Shown: one piece after another, positions 41,945-51,165 of the stretch
Layout: every line of letters starts with the position of its first letter
Position numbering within the stretch: the stretch's first letter is position 1
DNA from: Streptomyces sp. RKAG293
GTDB lineage: Bacteria > Actinomycetota > Actinomycetes > Streptomycetales > Streptomycetaceae
Assembly (NCBI RefSeq): GCF_023701745.1
Contig: NZ_JAJOZB010000001.1
Span: 1,178,001 to 1,242,000, forward strand
Direction of reading: 5' to 3'
Length of the DNA: 64,000 bases
The notes under the pieces: model-generated
The model's input: only the letters and a program-made list of their open reading frames with translations
The model's database searches: none
Told to the model about the DNA's origin: nothing
Position numbers and translations under genes: made by a program

Positions 41945-42952
41945 TCAGTGGTGGACGGCCCCGCTGTCCTCGTCCGCTGTCCACTCTGCCGCCGAGGGGG
42001 CGGCGAAGGCTTGGACGTTTCGGAACTCCTCGGCCAGCCAGCGGCTCGGCGCACAGCCGGCCAGGGAGCGGAACTCACGCGCGAGGTGTGCCTGGTCGAA
42101 GTAGCCGCAGTCGGCCGCGAGATCCGCCAGACCGTTCGGGCTGCCGGGACGGTACGCACCCGCCGGGCCGTCCGCGCTGTCCCGGCCGGCCAGGACGTCA
42201 CCTCCCCGGCCGCAGGCCCGGACGACGAGCAGCCGCCGCGCCCGGTCGAAGCGGATGACCCGGGCCGCCGCCTTGGGGCTCAGTCCGATCTCGGTGTGGA
42301 ACCGGCCGGCCAGATGCCTGCCGCTCCAGCCCACGTCCTTGGCGAGCACCGACGCGGACATTGCGCCGCCGGAACGCACCAACAGGTCCCAGGCGCGGAC
42401 CACTTGTGGCGGGACAACGGATTCCGGGCGCGCGGAGCGCCACAGGACGCGGTCGAGGACGGCGAACCGCTGCTGCCAGTCGGGCGCGTCGCGCAGCCGG
42501 GCCCGTACCTCGTCGGCGAGTCGTCCCAGGACGGCGTCGGCCGGGAGGTCCGCGTTGGCGAGTTCACCCGCGGGCAGATGCAGCAGGGCCCGCGCGCCGA
42601 GCGGGCTGAGCGCCACCTGGATCCCGGACTGGCGTCCCCCATGGGTGATCAGCGCCGATGTGGTGTGCAGACCGCCGAGCAGTGCGTCGTAGCGGGCCGG
42701 AGCCTGCCGTGGGTCGGGGTGCAGCTCCACGGTCAGCGGGTCGTCGAGGGTGAAGATCAGCGTCAGGAAGGGCGAGGGCATGCCCCGGTGCCGGGTGGGC
42801 GGGACGCCGTCCTGCCGATAACCGCAGTACCCCGCGATGTAGGGCCGCAGCGCGGGCGCGGGCAGGCACTGGACCGCCTCGTCGATCACGCCGGAGGGCG
42901 CGGTTGCCGTACGACCACTGTCCACCCGACCAGTATCGGCCGGACGGGACAC
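41945..42952 (-). CDS. AraC family transcriptional regulator
   Basis: A 335-residue regulator. Residues ~25-190 form the sensing part, starting AVQCLPAPALRPYIAGYCGYR. The two helix-turn-helix motifs occupy the C-terminal ~100 residues: AMSASVLAKDVGWSGRHLAGRFH and GLADLAADCGYFDQAHLAREFR. A stretch of about 30 extra residues with VVRACGRGGDVLAGRD sits between them. It probably controls the downstream VOC gene. GTG 42952 is a likely start; a later start is possible, since no ribosome site is clear. Confidence 0.88.
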   Translation of the reverse strand: MSRPADTGRVDSGRTATAPSGVIDEAVQCLPAPALRPYIAGYCGYRQDGVPPTRHRGMPSPFLTLIFTLDDPLTVELHPDPRQAPARYDALLGGLHTTSALITHGGRQSGIQVALSPLGARALLHLPAGELANADLPADAVLGRLADEVRARLRDAPDWQQRFAVLDRVLWRSARPESVVPPQVVRAWDLLVRSGGAMSASVLAKDVGWSGRHLAGRFHTEIGLSPKAAARVIRFDRARRLLVVRACGRGGDVLAGRDSADGPAGAYRPGSPNGLADLAADCGYFDQAHLAREFRSLAGCAPSRWLAEEFRNVQAFAAPSAAEWTADEDSGAVHH

Positions 42953-42973
42953 GGATGCGCGACGGACGGCGGT

Positions 42974-44017
42974 TCAGGCGCTGCGGCTCTTGCCGGCCGC
43001 GGTCTTCGCGGCGGTCTTCTTCGCCGGCTTCGCCGCGGCCTTCTTGGCCGTCGTTTTCGTGGCCGTCCCGCCTGCTGATCTCGTCGCCGTGGTCTTCTTC
43101 GCCGCGGTCTTCTTCGCGGTGGACTTCTTGGTGTCGTTGCTCTTGGGCGTCGATTTCTGCGCCGGAGCCGCGCGCTTGGCGGCGGTCTTCTTCGCCGGCT
43201 TCTTGATGGGCGTGACGGTCGCGTCGGTGGCGTTGTCGGAGCGGGCGCTCCTGGCCTGGGCGACGCTGGCCTCCAGGGCCGCCATCAGGTCGACGACCTT
43301 GCCGCCGCCTCCGGATCCATCGGCCGCGGCGGGTGCTTCGCCGCCCTCGACCTTCGCGCTGACGAGGGCCTGTACGGCTTCGGCGTAGTTGTCCGTGTAC
43401 TCCTCCAGGTCGGCCTCGCCGAGGGCGTTGATGAGGGTGTCGGCGAGGTCGAGTTCAGCGTCGGTGATGTTCACCTTGCCGGTCGGGGCGGCCTCGGACG
43501 TCGACTTGACCTCGTCGGGCCAGCGCAGGGTCTGCAGGATCAGCACGTCGTCATGGGCGCGCACCAGCGCGAGGTGCTCGCTGTTGTGCATCGCCAGCTT
43601 GCCGACGGCCGCCTTGCCCGACCGCTGGAGCGCTTCGCGCATCAGGACGTAGGCCTTGTTGGCGGCGGCATCGGCCGGGGCGAGGAAGTAGGGCGTGTCG
43701 AGCTTCAGGAAGTCGACGCTGTCGGCGTCGAGGAACCCGCTGACCTCGATGGTCTTGGCCGTGGGGAGCGGCAGGGCCTTCAACTCGTCGTCGGAGATCT
43801 CGATCAGCTGATCGTCGGCCGTCTCGTACGCCCTGCCAATCTCGGCCTGGGTGAGGACCTGCTCGTCGAGTGCACAGACCTTTTGGAGACGCACCCGCCC
43901 GTGGTCGGCTGTATGGATCTGCCGGAAGCCGAGCTTGTGGCTGCTGACGGCCGAACCGAGCTTGACGGGTACGGCGACCAGGCCGAAGGACAGCGTGCCG
44001 CTCCAGAGCGATCTCAT
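42974..44017 (-). CDS. ku: Ku protein (NHEJ DNA end-binding)
   Basis: A 347-residue Ku homodimer subunit that holds broken DNA ends. The ring-forming domain covers residues 1-255: MRSLWSGTLSFGLVAVPVKL, IHTADHGRVRLQK, LDTPYFLAPAD and LRWPDEV. The C-terminal ~80 residues are a lysine/alanine-rich tail (KKTAAKKTT and similar), often seen in actinomycete Ku, that probably binds DNA. It is divergent from the polymerase gene with only 33 bases between starts, so the two share a promoter region. Confidence 0.95.
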   Translation of the reverse strand: MRSLWSGTLSFGLVAVPVKLGSAVSSHKLGFRQIHTADHGRVRLQKVCALDEQVLTQAEIGRAYETADDQLIEISDDELKALPLPTAKTIEVSGFLDADSVDFLKLDTPYFLAPADAAANKAYVLMREALQRSGKAAVGKLAMHNSEHLALVRAHDDVLILQTLRWPDEVKSTSEAAPTGKVNITDAELDLADTLINALGEADLEEYTDNYAEAVQALVSAKVEGGEAPAAADGSGGGGKVVDLMAALEASVAQARSARSDNATDATVTPIKKPAKKTAAKRAAPAQKSTPKSNDTKKSTAKKTAAKKTTATRSAGGTATKTTAKKAAAKPAKKTAAKTAAGKSRSA

Positions 44018-44050
44018 CGTTTTGTCCCTAAATGTGAGAGATTTCATACT

Positions 44051-44938
44051 ATGCCGATCACGGAGATCGAGGGCCGCAAGCTGACCCTCACCCACTTGGA
44101 GCGGATCCTCTATCCGCGGACCGGCACGACCAAGGGCGAGCTGGTGCACTACTACGCCACCATCGCCCCCGTCCTGCTGCCACACCTGCGCGGTCGGCCC
44201 CTGTCGTTCCTGCGCGCCCCCAGCGGGGTGGACGCCACGTCCTTCTTCGCCAAGAGACCGCCGTCCGGTACCCCCAGCTGGGTGACGACGTCGGTCACCG
44301 AGCGCAGCAGCGGCGAGGAGATGGAGCAGGTGCAGATCAACGACCTCGCCACCCTCGTGTGGGCGGCGAACCTGGCGTGCATCGAGATGCACGTCCCGCA
44401 GTGGAAGGCCGCCGCGCCCGGAACGGCGGACCGGCTCGTGTTCGACCTGGACCCCGGCGAGGACCGCACCGTGGTCGACTGCTGCGCCGTCGCCCTGCTG
44501 CTGCGTGAGCGGATGCGCGCCGACGGCATCGAGTCCTGGGCGAAGACGTCGGGCTCCAAGGGCCTGCATCTGTACGCACCGCTGACCGGTGCCTCGCCCG
44601 AGCAGGCCGCGGCCTACGCCAAGGCGCTCGCGAAGGAGCTGGAGGCGGACCATCCCGATCAGGTGGTGTCGAGGATGACCAAGAACCTGCGCACCGAGAA
44701 GATCTTCATCGACTGGTCGCAGAACTCGGCGAAGAAGACCACCGCCGCCCCGTACACCGTCCGCGCCCGCGCCACGCCCACCGTGTCCACGCCCGTGTCG
44801 TGGGACGAGATCGAGGAGTGCGACGACCCCGGGCGGCTCTCCTTCACCATCGCCGACGTCCCCGACCGCGTGGCCGACCACGGAGACCTGCTCGCTCCGC
44901 TCCTGGAACGGAAGCGGGCCGGGAAGCTGCCGTCATGA
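44051..44938 (+). CDS. stand-alone LigD-type polymerase/primase (AEP) domain
   Basis: A 295-residue DNA/RNA polymerase of the archaeo-eukaryotic primase type used in bacterial end-joining. The metal aspartates are Asp132 and Asp134 in FDLDPGE. KTSGSKGLHLYAPL and TIADVPDRV are family motifs. It lacks the fused ligase and phosphoesterase domains of full LigD. A separate ligase gene follows 54 bases later. ATG at 44051 is 33 bases from the divergent ku start. Confidence 0.92.
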   Translation: MPITEIEGRKLTLTHLERILYPRTGTTKGELVHYYATIAPVLLPHLRGRPLSFLRAPSGVDATSFFAKRPPSGTPSWVTTSVTERSSGEEMEQVQINDLATLVWAANLACIEMHVPQWKAAAPGTADRLVFDLDPGEDRTVVDCCAVALLLRERMRADGIESWAKTSGSKGLHLYAPLTGASPEQAAAYAKALAKELEADHPDQVVSRMTKNLRTEKIFIDWSQNSAKKTTAAPYTVRARATPTVSTPVSWDEIEECDDPGRLSFTIADVPDRVADHGDLLAPLLERKRAGKLPS

Positions 44939-44992
44939 CGCGGCCCTCACGAGGCGGCCCCTGGTGAGGCGGCCCCTGGTTCGGCGGCCCTC

Positions 44993-45895
44993 GTGAACCG
45001 TCCGGATCCGGTCGTCCTGCGGCCGCGGGTCGACGTGATGCGCCCCCGCACGGAAGCCGACATCCCGGCCGAGGACGCGCTGCCCGGCGGAGTGCAGTAC
45101 AGCGTCAAGCTGGACGGCTTCCGCGCCGTCGCGTTCGCCCTCGGTGACCGCACGGTCCTGCAGACCCGCTCCGGGCGCGACATCGCCGCCGAGTTCCCCG
45201 GCATCGCCGCCGCCCTCACCCGGGCGCTGCCCGCCGGGCTCGTCCTCGACGGCGAGATCTGCGCCTGGGCCGACGGGAAGTTCGCCTTCACCGAGCTGCT
45301 GCGCCCCGACGCGCAGCGCCGTGCGGCGGGCATCGCCGTGGCGTACGTCGCCTTCGACTGCCTCGCCGTCCCCGGCAACGACATTCGGGACCTACCGCTC
45401 GCCGACCGCTGGAAGCTACTGCGCACGGCGCTGCGCGACCTGGGACCGCAGGTGCAGACCGTGCTGGCGACCACGGATCGCGCGGTGGCGCTGGACTGGT
45501 ACGAGACCCTGGTGCCGCACGGCGTGGAGGGCCTGGTCTGCAAGGGGCTCGGCTCCGCGTACCGGCCCGGCGCCCGGCCGGGGTGGATCAAGGTGCGGCA
45601 CGCCGAGACCGTCGACGCCCGGCTGGTCGGCGTCATCGGCTCCGGGCGGCGCCCCGACTCGGTGCTGGTCGAGTTCGACGACGCGACCCGCGCTCAGACC
45701 TCACCCCGTCTCGACCCGGTCGCCGCCGGGCGGATCGCGGCGGCGGTCGCCGGGCTGCTCGGTCCTGAGGTCAGGGACGAGGACGGATCGCCCCTGCGAC
45801 CGGTGCGCGACGGCCCGTTGGTCGAGGTCCGGGTGCGGACGGGACGGCAGGCGACCGTACGGTTCATCCGGATCCGGGACGACGACGCGGTCTGA
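44993..45895 (+). CDS. ATP-dependent DNA ligase (LigD-type, stand-alone)
   Basis: A 300-residue ligase. Motif I is KLDGFR with the adenylated Lys39; FDCLA, EGLVCKG and WIKVR are motifs III, IV and V. An OB-fold part ends the protein. The phosphoesterase domain of mycobacterial LigD is absent. With the polymerase and Ku next to it, this is a split bacterial NHEJ module. GTG at 44993 is used. The 54 bases before it hold four GCGGCCC repeats. Confidence 0.92.
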   Translation: MNRPDPVVLRPRVDVMRPRTEADIPAEDALPGGVQYSVKLDGFRAVAFALGDRTVLQTRSGRDIAAEFPGIAAALTRALPAGLVLDGEICAWADGKFAFTELLRPDAQRRAAGIAVAYVAFDCLAVPGNDIRDLPLADRWKLLRTALRDLGPQVQTVLATTDRAVALDWYETLVPHGVEGLVCKGLGSAYRPGARPGWIKVRHAETVDARLVGVIGSGRRPDSVLVEFDDATRAQTSPRLDPVAAGRIAAAVAGLLGPEVRDEDGSPLRPVRDGPLVEVRVRTGRQATVRFIRIRDDDAV

Positions 45896-45934
45896 GGGGC
45901 GCCACCGGTGACGTGCTCGGTGACGCCCGCAGAG

Positions 45935-46495
45935 CTATGCCTGGGGCTCGTGGAGCTGGTCCTGGGGCTCGTGGAGCTGGTCCTTGTGGTCGCGGAGCTG
46001 GTCCTTGTGGTCGCGGAGCTGTTCCTTGTGGTCGCGCCAGCGGTCCATCATCGAGTGGAGTTCCTTCTGCAGGAACGCGAAGAACTCCGCGGTCTCCTCG
46101 ATGCGGGAGCCGGCCTGGGTGCCGGGGCCGAGCGCCTCGACGCCGGCGCGCAGGGTGTGCTCCCACCGGCCGATGATCGCGTCCCGGCGGGTGAACGTCT
46201 CGTACCACTGGTCGTTGTGCAGCCGGTAGCGCTCGCGGCGCGAACCGGGATCGCGCTCGCGGCCGATCATGCCGACCTGGGCGAGGTAGCGGACCGCGCC
46301 GGAGACCGCCGCAGGGCTGACCTGGAGGCGTTCGCTCAGTTCCGCGGAGGTCAGCGCGCCCTGCTCCGAGGCGATCAGGGCGGCGAAGACCCGGCCGGGC
46401 ATGCGCGGCATGCCGGCCTCGACCAGCTCGGCGGCGAACCGCTCGACGAACGTCAGCACCCCCGCGCCTTCGCTGTGGCTCTGCTCCTGTGCCAT
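45935..46495 (-). CDS. MarR/GbsR-type regulator with heptad-repeat tail
   Basis: A 186-residue regulator. The winged helix (residues ~30-85) has GRVFAALIASEQGALTSAELSERLQVSPAAVSGAVRYL, like GbsR/MarR proteins of drug-pump loci. The C-terminus is unusual: after HSMMDRW come 7-residue units RDHKEQL, RDHKDQL, RDHKDQL, HEPQDQL and HEPQA, encoded by a 21-bp tandem DNA repeat, so the tail can change by whole units. It would form a coiled coil or helical extension. ATG at 46495 has GGGAGG seven bases upstream. It is divergent from an ABC exporter it may repress. Confidence 0.88.
   Translation of the reverse strand: MAQEQSHSEGAGVLTFVERFAAELVEAGMPRMPGRVFAALIASEQGALTSAELSERLQVSPAAVSGAVRYLAQVGMIGRERDPGSRRERYRLHNDQWYETFTRRDAIIGRWEHTLRAGVEALGPGTQAGSRIEETAEFFAFLQKELHSMMDRWRDHKEQLRDHKDQLRDHKDQLHEPQDQLHEPQA
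45940..46036. repeat. 21-bp tandem repeat encoding the regulator's tail
   Basis: About 4.6 units of 21 bp; units 1 and 2 are identical, and units 3 and 4 differ from each other by one base. The frame is kept in every unit, so copy-number change alters the protein by 7 residues without a frameshift. Confidence 0.9.
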
Positions 46496-46597
46496 GTCCG
46501 CCTCCCGATCGCCCGCCGGACGGCTACCGCCTGGCCCGTTGCCGCCCGGCCGGTTGTCGGCCGCCTGCCCGGTCCGAAGTTTATACAATTCTCTATC

Positions 46598-46613
46598 TTC
46601 ACAACTTTGTGAA
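46598..46613. promoter_or_regulatory. palindromic operator between the MarR-type regulator and the ABC exporter
   Basis: TTCACA-ACTT-TGTGAA is a perfect 6-bp inverted repeat in an AT-rich stretch, 20 bases before the ABC ATPase start. It is the obvious binding site for the divergent regulator. Confidence 0.7.
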
Positions 46614-46633
46614 TCTACTGTACGTTCAGAATC

Positions 46634-47536
46634 ATGACGACGGCAATCAGCGTGGCCGCACTCCACAAGTCGTTCGGCCGCACCCATGCTCTGGACGGGC
46701 TCGACCTCAGTGTCCGCACGGGGGAGGTGCACGGTTTCCTCGGACCGAACGGCGCGGGGAAGTCGACCGCGATCCGTGTCCTGCTCGGCCTGTTGCGCCC
46801 GGACGGCGGCACCGCCCGGCTGCTCGGCGGAAATCCCTGGCGGGACGCGGTCGCCCTGCACCGCCGGATCGCCTACGTGCCCGGCGATGTCACCCTGTGG
46901 CGCAATCTCAGCGGTGGTGAGGCCATCGATCTGCTGGGCCGGCTCCGCGGCGGTCTGAACACCGACCGCAGAGCCCGGTTGCTGGACCGCTTCCAGCTCG
47001 ACCCCACCACCAAGGGGCGGGCCTACTCCAAGGGCAACCGGCAGAAGGTCGCACTGGTCGCGGCGTTCGCGGCGGAGGCGGAGCTGCTCATCCTGGACGA
47101 GCCGACGTCGGGTCTGGACCCCCTGATGGAGGAGGTGTTCCAGGAGTGCGTGACCGACGCCCGCGAGCGCGGCGTCACCGTGCTGCTTTCGAGCCACATC
47201 CTCAGCGAGGTCGAGGCACTGTGCGACCGGGTCAGCATCATCCGCCAGGGGCACACCGTCGAAACCGGCACCCTCGACGAACTGCGCCATCTCACCCGTA
47301 CCGCGATCACCGCCGAACTCGGCGGCTCCCCGCACGGGTTGGCGGACCTGCCCGGAGTGCACGGCCTCGACGTCCGGGGGCACCGGGTCAGTCTGCAGGT
47401 CGACACCGATCAACTCGACGCCGTCCTGCGGCAGCTCGGCGAGTCCGGGGTGCGCAGCCTGACGAGCCGGCCGCCGACTCTGGAAGAGCTCTTCCTGCGC
47501 CACTACCAGGCCGTGCCGGAAGCGGTGGCCCGATGA
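46634..47536 (+). CDS. ABC exporter ATPase
   Basis: A 300-residue drug-type ABC ATPase. Walker A is GPNGAGKST (37-45) and Walker B is [13 protein letters not shown]. The signature is SKGNRQK in place of LSGGQ, common in the exporter group with PermB partners. The C-terminal ~80 residues extend beyond the core and end with the LEELFLRHY motif of DrrA-like ATPases. Its TGA overlaps the ATG of the permease gene, so the two are coupled. It lies behind the palindromic operator of the divergent regulator. Confidence 0.92.
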   Translation: MTTAISVAALHKSFGRTHALDGLDLSVRTGEVHGFLGPNGAGKSTAIRVLLGLLRPDGGTARLLGGNPWRDAVALHRRIAYVPGDVTLWRNLSGGEAIDLLGRLRGGLNTDRRARLLDRFQLDPTTKGRAYSKGNRQKVALVAAFAAEAELLILDEPTSGLDPLMEEVFQECVTDARERGVTVLLSSHILSEVEALCDRVSIIRQGHTVETGTLDELRHLTRTAITAELGGSPHGLADLPGVHGLDVRGHRVSLQVDTDQLDAVLRQLGESGVRSLTSRPPTLEELFLRHYQAVPEAVAR

Positions 47537-49176
47537 GCTCCACCGACGTGGGCGTCCCGGTGCACGGCACGGGCACCGCCACCGGCACCGGGGTGCTGAC
47601 CCGGCTGGCGCTGCGCCGGGACCGGATCATGATCCCGGCCTGGGTCTACGCCCTGACCACCGCGGTGCTCAGCAGCTGCCTCTCCCTGGAGAAGTTGTAC
47701 GGCACGCTCAAGGAGCGGACGGATTTCGCCCGCGGCATGAACGTCAACAGTTCCCTGCGGGCGCTGTACGGGCCGGCGTTCAGCGGGGAGAGCACCGGTG
47801 CGCTCACCGCGTGGCGGATGGGATGTATCGGCGCCGCGCTGACCGGTCTGATGAGCATCCTCATCGTGGTCCGGCACACCCGCGAGGAGGAGGAGAGCGG
47901 CCGCCAGGAACTGCTCAGCTCCGGTGTGGTGGGACGGCGGGCGCCGCTCACCGCGGGACTGCTGACCGCTCTGACGGCCAATGCGGCCCTCGCGCTGATC
48001 GTCGGCGCCGCACTGACGGTGCTCGGCCAGTCGGTCGCCGGATCGGCCGCCCTGGGCCTCGCTCTCGCCGCCAGCGGGCTGATGTTCGCGGGTGTCGCGG
48101 CGGTCACCGCCCAGCTCACCGCGAGCGCCCGGGTCGCCAAGGGGCTTGCCGGGGCCGTGCTGGGGCTCGCGTTCCTGCTCCGCGCCGCCGGGGACGCGGC
48201 GTCGGCGGACGCCGCTTCGCCCCTCGTGTGGGCCTCGCCGCTCGGCTGGACCGAGAACCTCCGGCCGTTCGCCGGGGACCGGTGGTGGGTGCTCGGGCTC
48301 GTGGCCGCCTTCACCGCGGTCACGACCGGGGCCGGCTACGTCCTGGTGGCGAGACGTGACCTGGGTGCCGGGCTGCTCCCCGCCCGCCCCGGGCCGGCCG
48401 AGGGCGCGGCGTCGCTGAACGGCCCGTTCGCCCTCGCCTGGCGGCTGCAGCGCGGCGCCCTGTACAGCTGGGCCGCCGGCTTCGCCGTCGCGGGAGCGCT
48501 CTACGGCTCGGTGGGCAACTCGATCTCCGGCATCGTCGAGGACAACGCGCAACTGGGCGACATGGTCCGCCGCATGGGGGGACCAGGCGCCCTGACCGAC
48601 TCCTTCTTCGCCACCGCCATGGGACTGCTCGGAATGCTCGCCGCGGCCTACGCCGTACAGAGCACGTTGCGGCTGCGCTCGGAAGAGACCGGCCGGCTGG
48701 CGGAACCCCTGCTGGCCAACGCCGTCGGCCGGGTGCGCTGGGCCTGCAGCCACCTGGTCTTCCCCGCCTTCGGCACGCTCGTGCTGCTCACGGTCGGCGG
48801 AGTGTCCGCGGGGCTGGCCTACGGCGCCACCATCGGCGACATCAGCGGGCGACTGCCCGCGCTGACCGGAGCGGCACTGGCCCAGGCTCCGGCGGTGTGG
48901 GTCACCGCGGCGCTGGCCCTGGTTCTCTTCGGCTGGATACCGAAGGCCTCAGCGGCGGCCTGGGGGATCTTCGCCGCCTTCCTGCTGTGCGGACAGCTCG
49001 GACCCGTCCTCCACCTCCCCCAGCTGATGCTGGATCTCTCCCCCTTCACCCATCTGCCCAAGGCGCCGGGCGGGCATCAGGAGGCGGCGCCGTACCTCTG
49101 GCTCGTCGTGGTCGCTGCCATGGCGGCGGCCGTGGGACTGACCGGTTTCCGCCGCCGTGACCTGGCCGGCGATTGA
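47533..49176 (+). CDS. ABC exporter permease (large, two-part)
   Basis: A 547-residue membrane protein with about 12 hydrophobic helices in two halves. It contains [19 protein letters not shown], a cytosolic loop typical of the TrmB/antibiotic ABC-2-like permeases of actinomycetes, and a second copy [18 protein letters not shown]. The substrate is unknown; drug or lipid export is a common role. The ATG overlaps the ATPase stop (ATGA). Confidence 0.88.
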   Translation: MSSTDVGVPVHGTGTATGTGVLTRLALRRDRIMIPAWVYALTTAVLSSCLSLEKLYGTLKERTDFARGMNVNSSLRALYGPAFSGESTGALTAWRMGCIGAALTGLMSILIVVRHTREEEESGRQELLSSGVVGRRAPLTAGLLTALTANAALALIVGAALTVLGQSVAGSAALGLALAASGLMFAGVAAVTAQLTASARVAKGLAGAVLGLAFLLRAAGDAASADAASPLVWASPLGWTENLRPFAGDRWWVLGLVAAFTAVTTGAGYVLVARRDLGAGLLPARPGPAEGAASLNGPFALAWRLQRGALYSWAAGFAVAGALYGSVGNSISGIVEDNAQLGDMVRRMGGPGALTDSFFATAMGLLGMLAAAYAVQSTLRLRSEETGRLAEPLLANAVGRVRWACSHLVFPAFGTLVLLTVGGVSAGLAYGATIGDISGRLPALTGAALAQAPAVWVTAALALVLFGWIPKASAAAWGIFAAFLLCGQLGPVLHLPQLMLDLSPFTHLPKAPGGHQEAAPYLWLVVVAAMAAAVGLTGFRRRDLAGD

Positions 49177-49248
49177 AAGGAGTGAAGGGAGTGAACCCAA
49201 TACGCCACAAGAGATGCGCCGGGCCGCTCGAACACGCAGCCTAGGGAT

Positions 49249-49461
49249 ATGGATCCAGAAGCACAGCAGGTCGTCGTCCACCCGCTGGAGAACGGCACAC
49301 GGCGGGTGACGATCGGCGGCACGCCGGTCGGCCGCGCGTACTCGCTCCCGGACATCGTGGAGTTCCTGCGCCGGGCCGGTCTGGACGATGTGGAGCTCGA
49401 GGACCATCCGCTCATCGACTGGCGTGGTGGCGGGCCCGAGGTACAGGCCCGCCCCGAGTGA
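49249..49461 (+). CDS. small hypothetical protein, 70 aa
   Basis: A short acidic protein (MDPEAQQVVVHPLENGTRRVTIGG, then AYSLPDIVEFLRRAGLDD and WRGGGPEV). It appears as a compact alpha/beta domain and is seen as an uncharacterised protein in streptomycetes. TAGGGA lies next to ATG 49249, so either a promoter element overlaps the start or the transcript begins further upstream. No ribosome site is clear. Confidence 0.65.
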   Translation: MDPEAQQVVVHPLENGTRRVTIGGTPVGRAYSLPDIVEFLRRAGLDDVELEDHPLIDWRGGGPEVQARPE

Positions 49462-49533
49462 CCGCTGGAGCGCTCCGCGACACAGGTCGGCCCGCGCGTC
49501 CCGGCCACGGGGGGATGGCTCTACCCTGACCTG

Positions 49534-50232
49534 GTGCGCCACTTGATCAAATCCCCCGCCGCCGAATGCGACGCCGCCGAAACCCCGGCCGCCGAAACCT
49601 CCGCGACGGCCCCACAGCAGCCCGTCACAGCAGTCCGTCGTGCCCGTGGAGCGGCCCGTACGAGGCTGGAGGCCACGGCGCGCATCGTCACCGATGTCCT
49701 GCAGCCCCGCAACGCCCTGCTCGCCGGCCTGGTCGGTCTCGGGACCGCCGCGGGGGGCAACCTGAGCGGTGCGGCGTGGGGGCTGTTCGCGGCGCTGTGC
49801 GCCGGGGTCGTCCCGGCCGCCTACATCGAGTGGGAGCGCAAGCGCGGCACCTGGGGCGACCGGCATGTGGTGGACCGTACGCAGCGGGCACCGATCTTCG
49901 CCGTCATCCTCGGCTCCATCGGGATCGGTGCAGCGGTGATGCTCCTGGCCCACGCGCCGACCGACATCCTCATCGCGATGGTCTCGCTGTGGGCGGTGAC
50001 CGTCGTCCTGCTGGTCGTGAACGCGGTCTGGAAGATCAGCGTGGACTCGGCGGTGGCCTCCGGCGTCGTCGCGCTGCTCGCCGTCGTCGCCTCGCCCTGG
50101 TGGCTGCTCGGCTATGTGCTGGTCGCCGCCGTGTGCTGGTCGCGCGTCGCGCTGACCTACCATTCCGTCGCGCAGACCGTGGCCGGCGCCTCGGTCGGCG
50201 CGGCGAGCGCCGCGATGTTCGTACTGCTGTAG
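49534..50232 (+). CDS. PAP2-like membrane protein with degenerate active site
   Basis: A 232-residue membrane protein with about five helices. The C-terminal block WKISVDSAVASG and SRVALTYHSVAQTVAGA matches PAP2 phosphatase motifs 2 and 3. However, the expected histidine of motif 2 is Asp (SVDSA) and the final Asp of motif 3 is Gln, so catalysis is doubtful. Residues 1-45 are a Pro/Ala-rich tail. TACCCT (49522-49527) lies six bases before GTG 49534, a leaderless pattern. It converges with the cold-shock gene. Confidence 0.75.
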   Translation: MRHLIKSPAAECDAAETPAAETSATAPQQPVTAVRRARGAARTRLEATARIVTDVLQPRNALLAGLVGLGTAAGGNLSGAAWGLFAALCAGVVPAAYIEWERKRGTWGDRHVVDRTQRAPIFAVILGSIGIGAAVMLLAHAPTDILIAMVSLWAVTVVLLVVNAVWKISVDSAVASGVVALLAVVASPWWLLGYVLVAAVCWSRVALTYHSVAQTVAGASVGAASAAMFVLL

Positions 50233-50271
50233 GAGCAGCCGATCCGCCGGGCGCACCGACCGCAGCGGCGG

Positions 50272-50469
50272 CTAGACGACCTTCACGTTCAGCGCGTGCG
50301 GGCCCTTGGGGCCGTCGCCGAGCTCGTACTCCACCGCTTTGTCGTCGGCGACGTTGCCCTCGATGTTCTTGCCGTGGACGAAGACGTCAGCGCCGCCGTC
50401 GGCCGGGGTGATGAAACCGAAGCCCTTCCCCGGGTTGAACCACTTGATCTTGCCGTTGAGCTTCGCCAT
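50272..50469 (-). CDS. cold-shock protein
   Basis: A 65-residue OB-fold RNA chaperone. The RNP1 (KGFGFIT) and RNP2 (VFVH) motifs are intact, with [10 protein letters not shown] at the usual position. ATG at 50469 is the family start; a short upstream extension in the frame is not conserved. It is convergent with the PAP2-like gene. Confidence 0.95.
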   Translation of the reverse strand: MAKLNGKIKWFNPGKGFGFITPADGGADVFVHGKNIEGNVADDKAVEYELGDGPKGPHALNVKVV

Positions 50470-50639
50470 CGCTGTGCCTTCGCCTCGCCTGGATGATCCA
50501 GCCAAGTTACCCGCTCCGCCGGGGTCCCCCGCGACACGCGGGCGGCGGTCCGCCCGCCGGGCCCGTCCGATTCGTCGTATCGCCCCACGCGGACCTGCGC
50601 CGTGGAAGGATGCCGGTCCATCGGCGCTCAGGGGGCGAC

Positions 50640-51080
50640 ATGGATGCCAGCAGCAGGAATGTGCACGTCGATTTCGACGGTGAGCAGGTGACGATCCGGC
50701 GGCCCGGCCTGCTGGGCAAGCGGGTGGAGCGGCTGCCGGTCGCCGGGATCGGCGCCGTCCGCTGGAAGGCCCCCGGCTGGACCGGCTACGGGAGCATCCG
50801 CTTCATCCTGCTGGGCGGGAACACGGTAGGCACCGGCAGCGGCCCTGCCCCCAGAACCGATTCCTCGGTGACCTTCGGCAAGGAGCAGCAGGCGGATTTC
50901 GAGGTCCTGTGCCGGGCCGTCGAGGCCGCGATCGGCAAGCAGTCCCGGGCCCCCAGAACGCCCGCCGCGCCGCCGCCCGTCTCGCTGGCGGACGAGCTGG
51001 AGCGGCTCGCGGGGCTGATGAAGCGCGGCCTGCTGACCCGGCCGGAGTTCGAGCGCGCGAAACGCAAACTGCTCCGCTGA
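50640..51080 (+). CDS. DUF4429-like protein with SHOCT domain
   Basis: A 146-residue protein. The N-terminal part (residues ~10-95) has [34 protein letters not shown], a PH-like fold seen in DUF4429 proteins. The C-terminal ~35 residues are a SHOCT helix pair ([26 protein letters not shown]), an oligomerisation or membrane-targeting motif. No function is known. ATG at 50640 follows GGGGG. Confidence 0.85.
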   Translation: MDASSRNVHVDFDGEQVTIRRPGLLGKRVERLPVAGIGAVRWKAPGWTGYGSIRFILLGGNTVGTGSGPAPRTDSSVTFGKEQQADFEVLCRAVEAAIGKQSRAPRTPAAPPPVSLADELERLAGLMKRGLLTRPEFERAKRKLLR

Positions 51081-51108
51081 CCCCGGCCCGTCGCGACATC
51101 CGGGAACG

Positions 51109-51143
51109 ACCTCGCCCCGGTCCATGACGGACCGGGGCGAGGT
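51109..51143. terminator. bidirectional terminator between the DUF4429 and aminopeptidase genes
   Basis: A perfect 15-bp stem (ACCTCGCCCCGGTCC with its complement) and a five-base loop, between convergent stops. Confidence 0.85.
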
Positions 51144-51165
51144 GTTTCCGACCGAGCCGGGAGAC

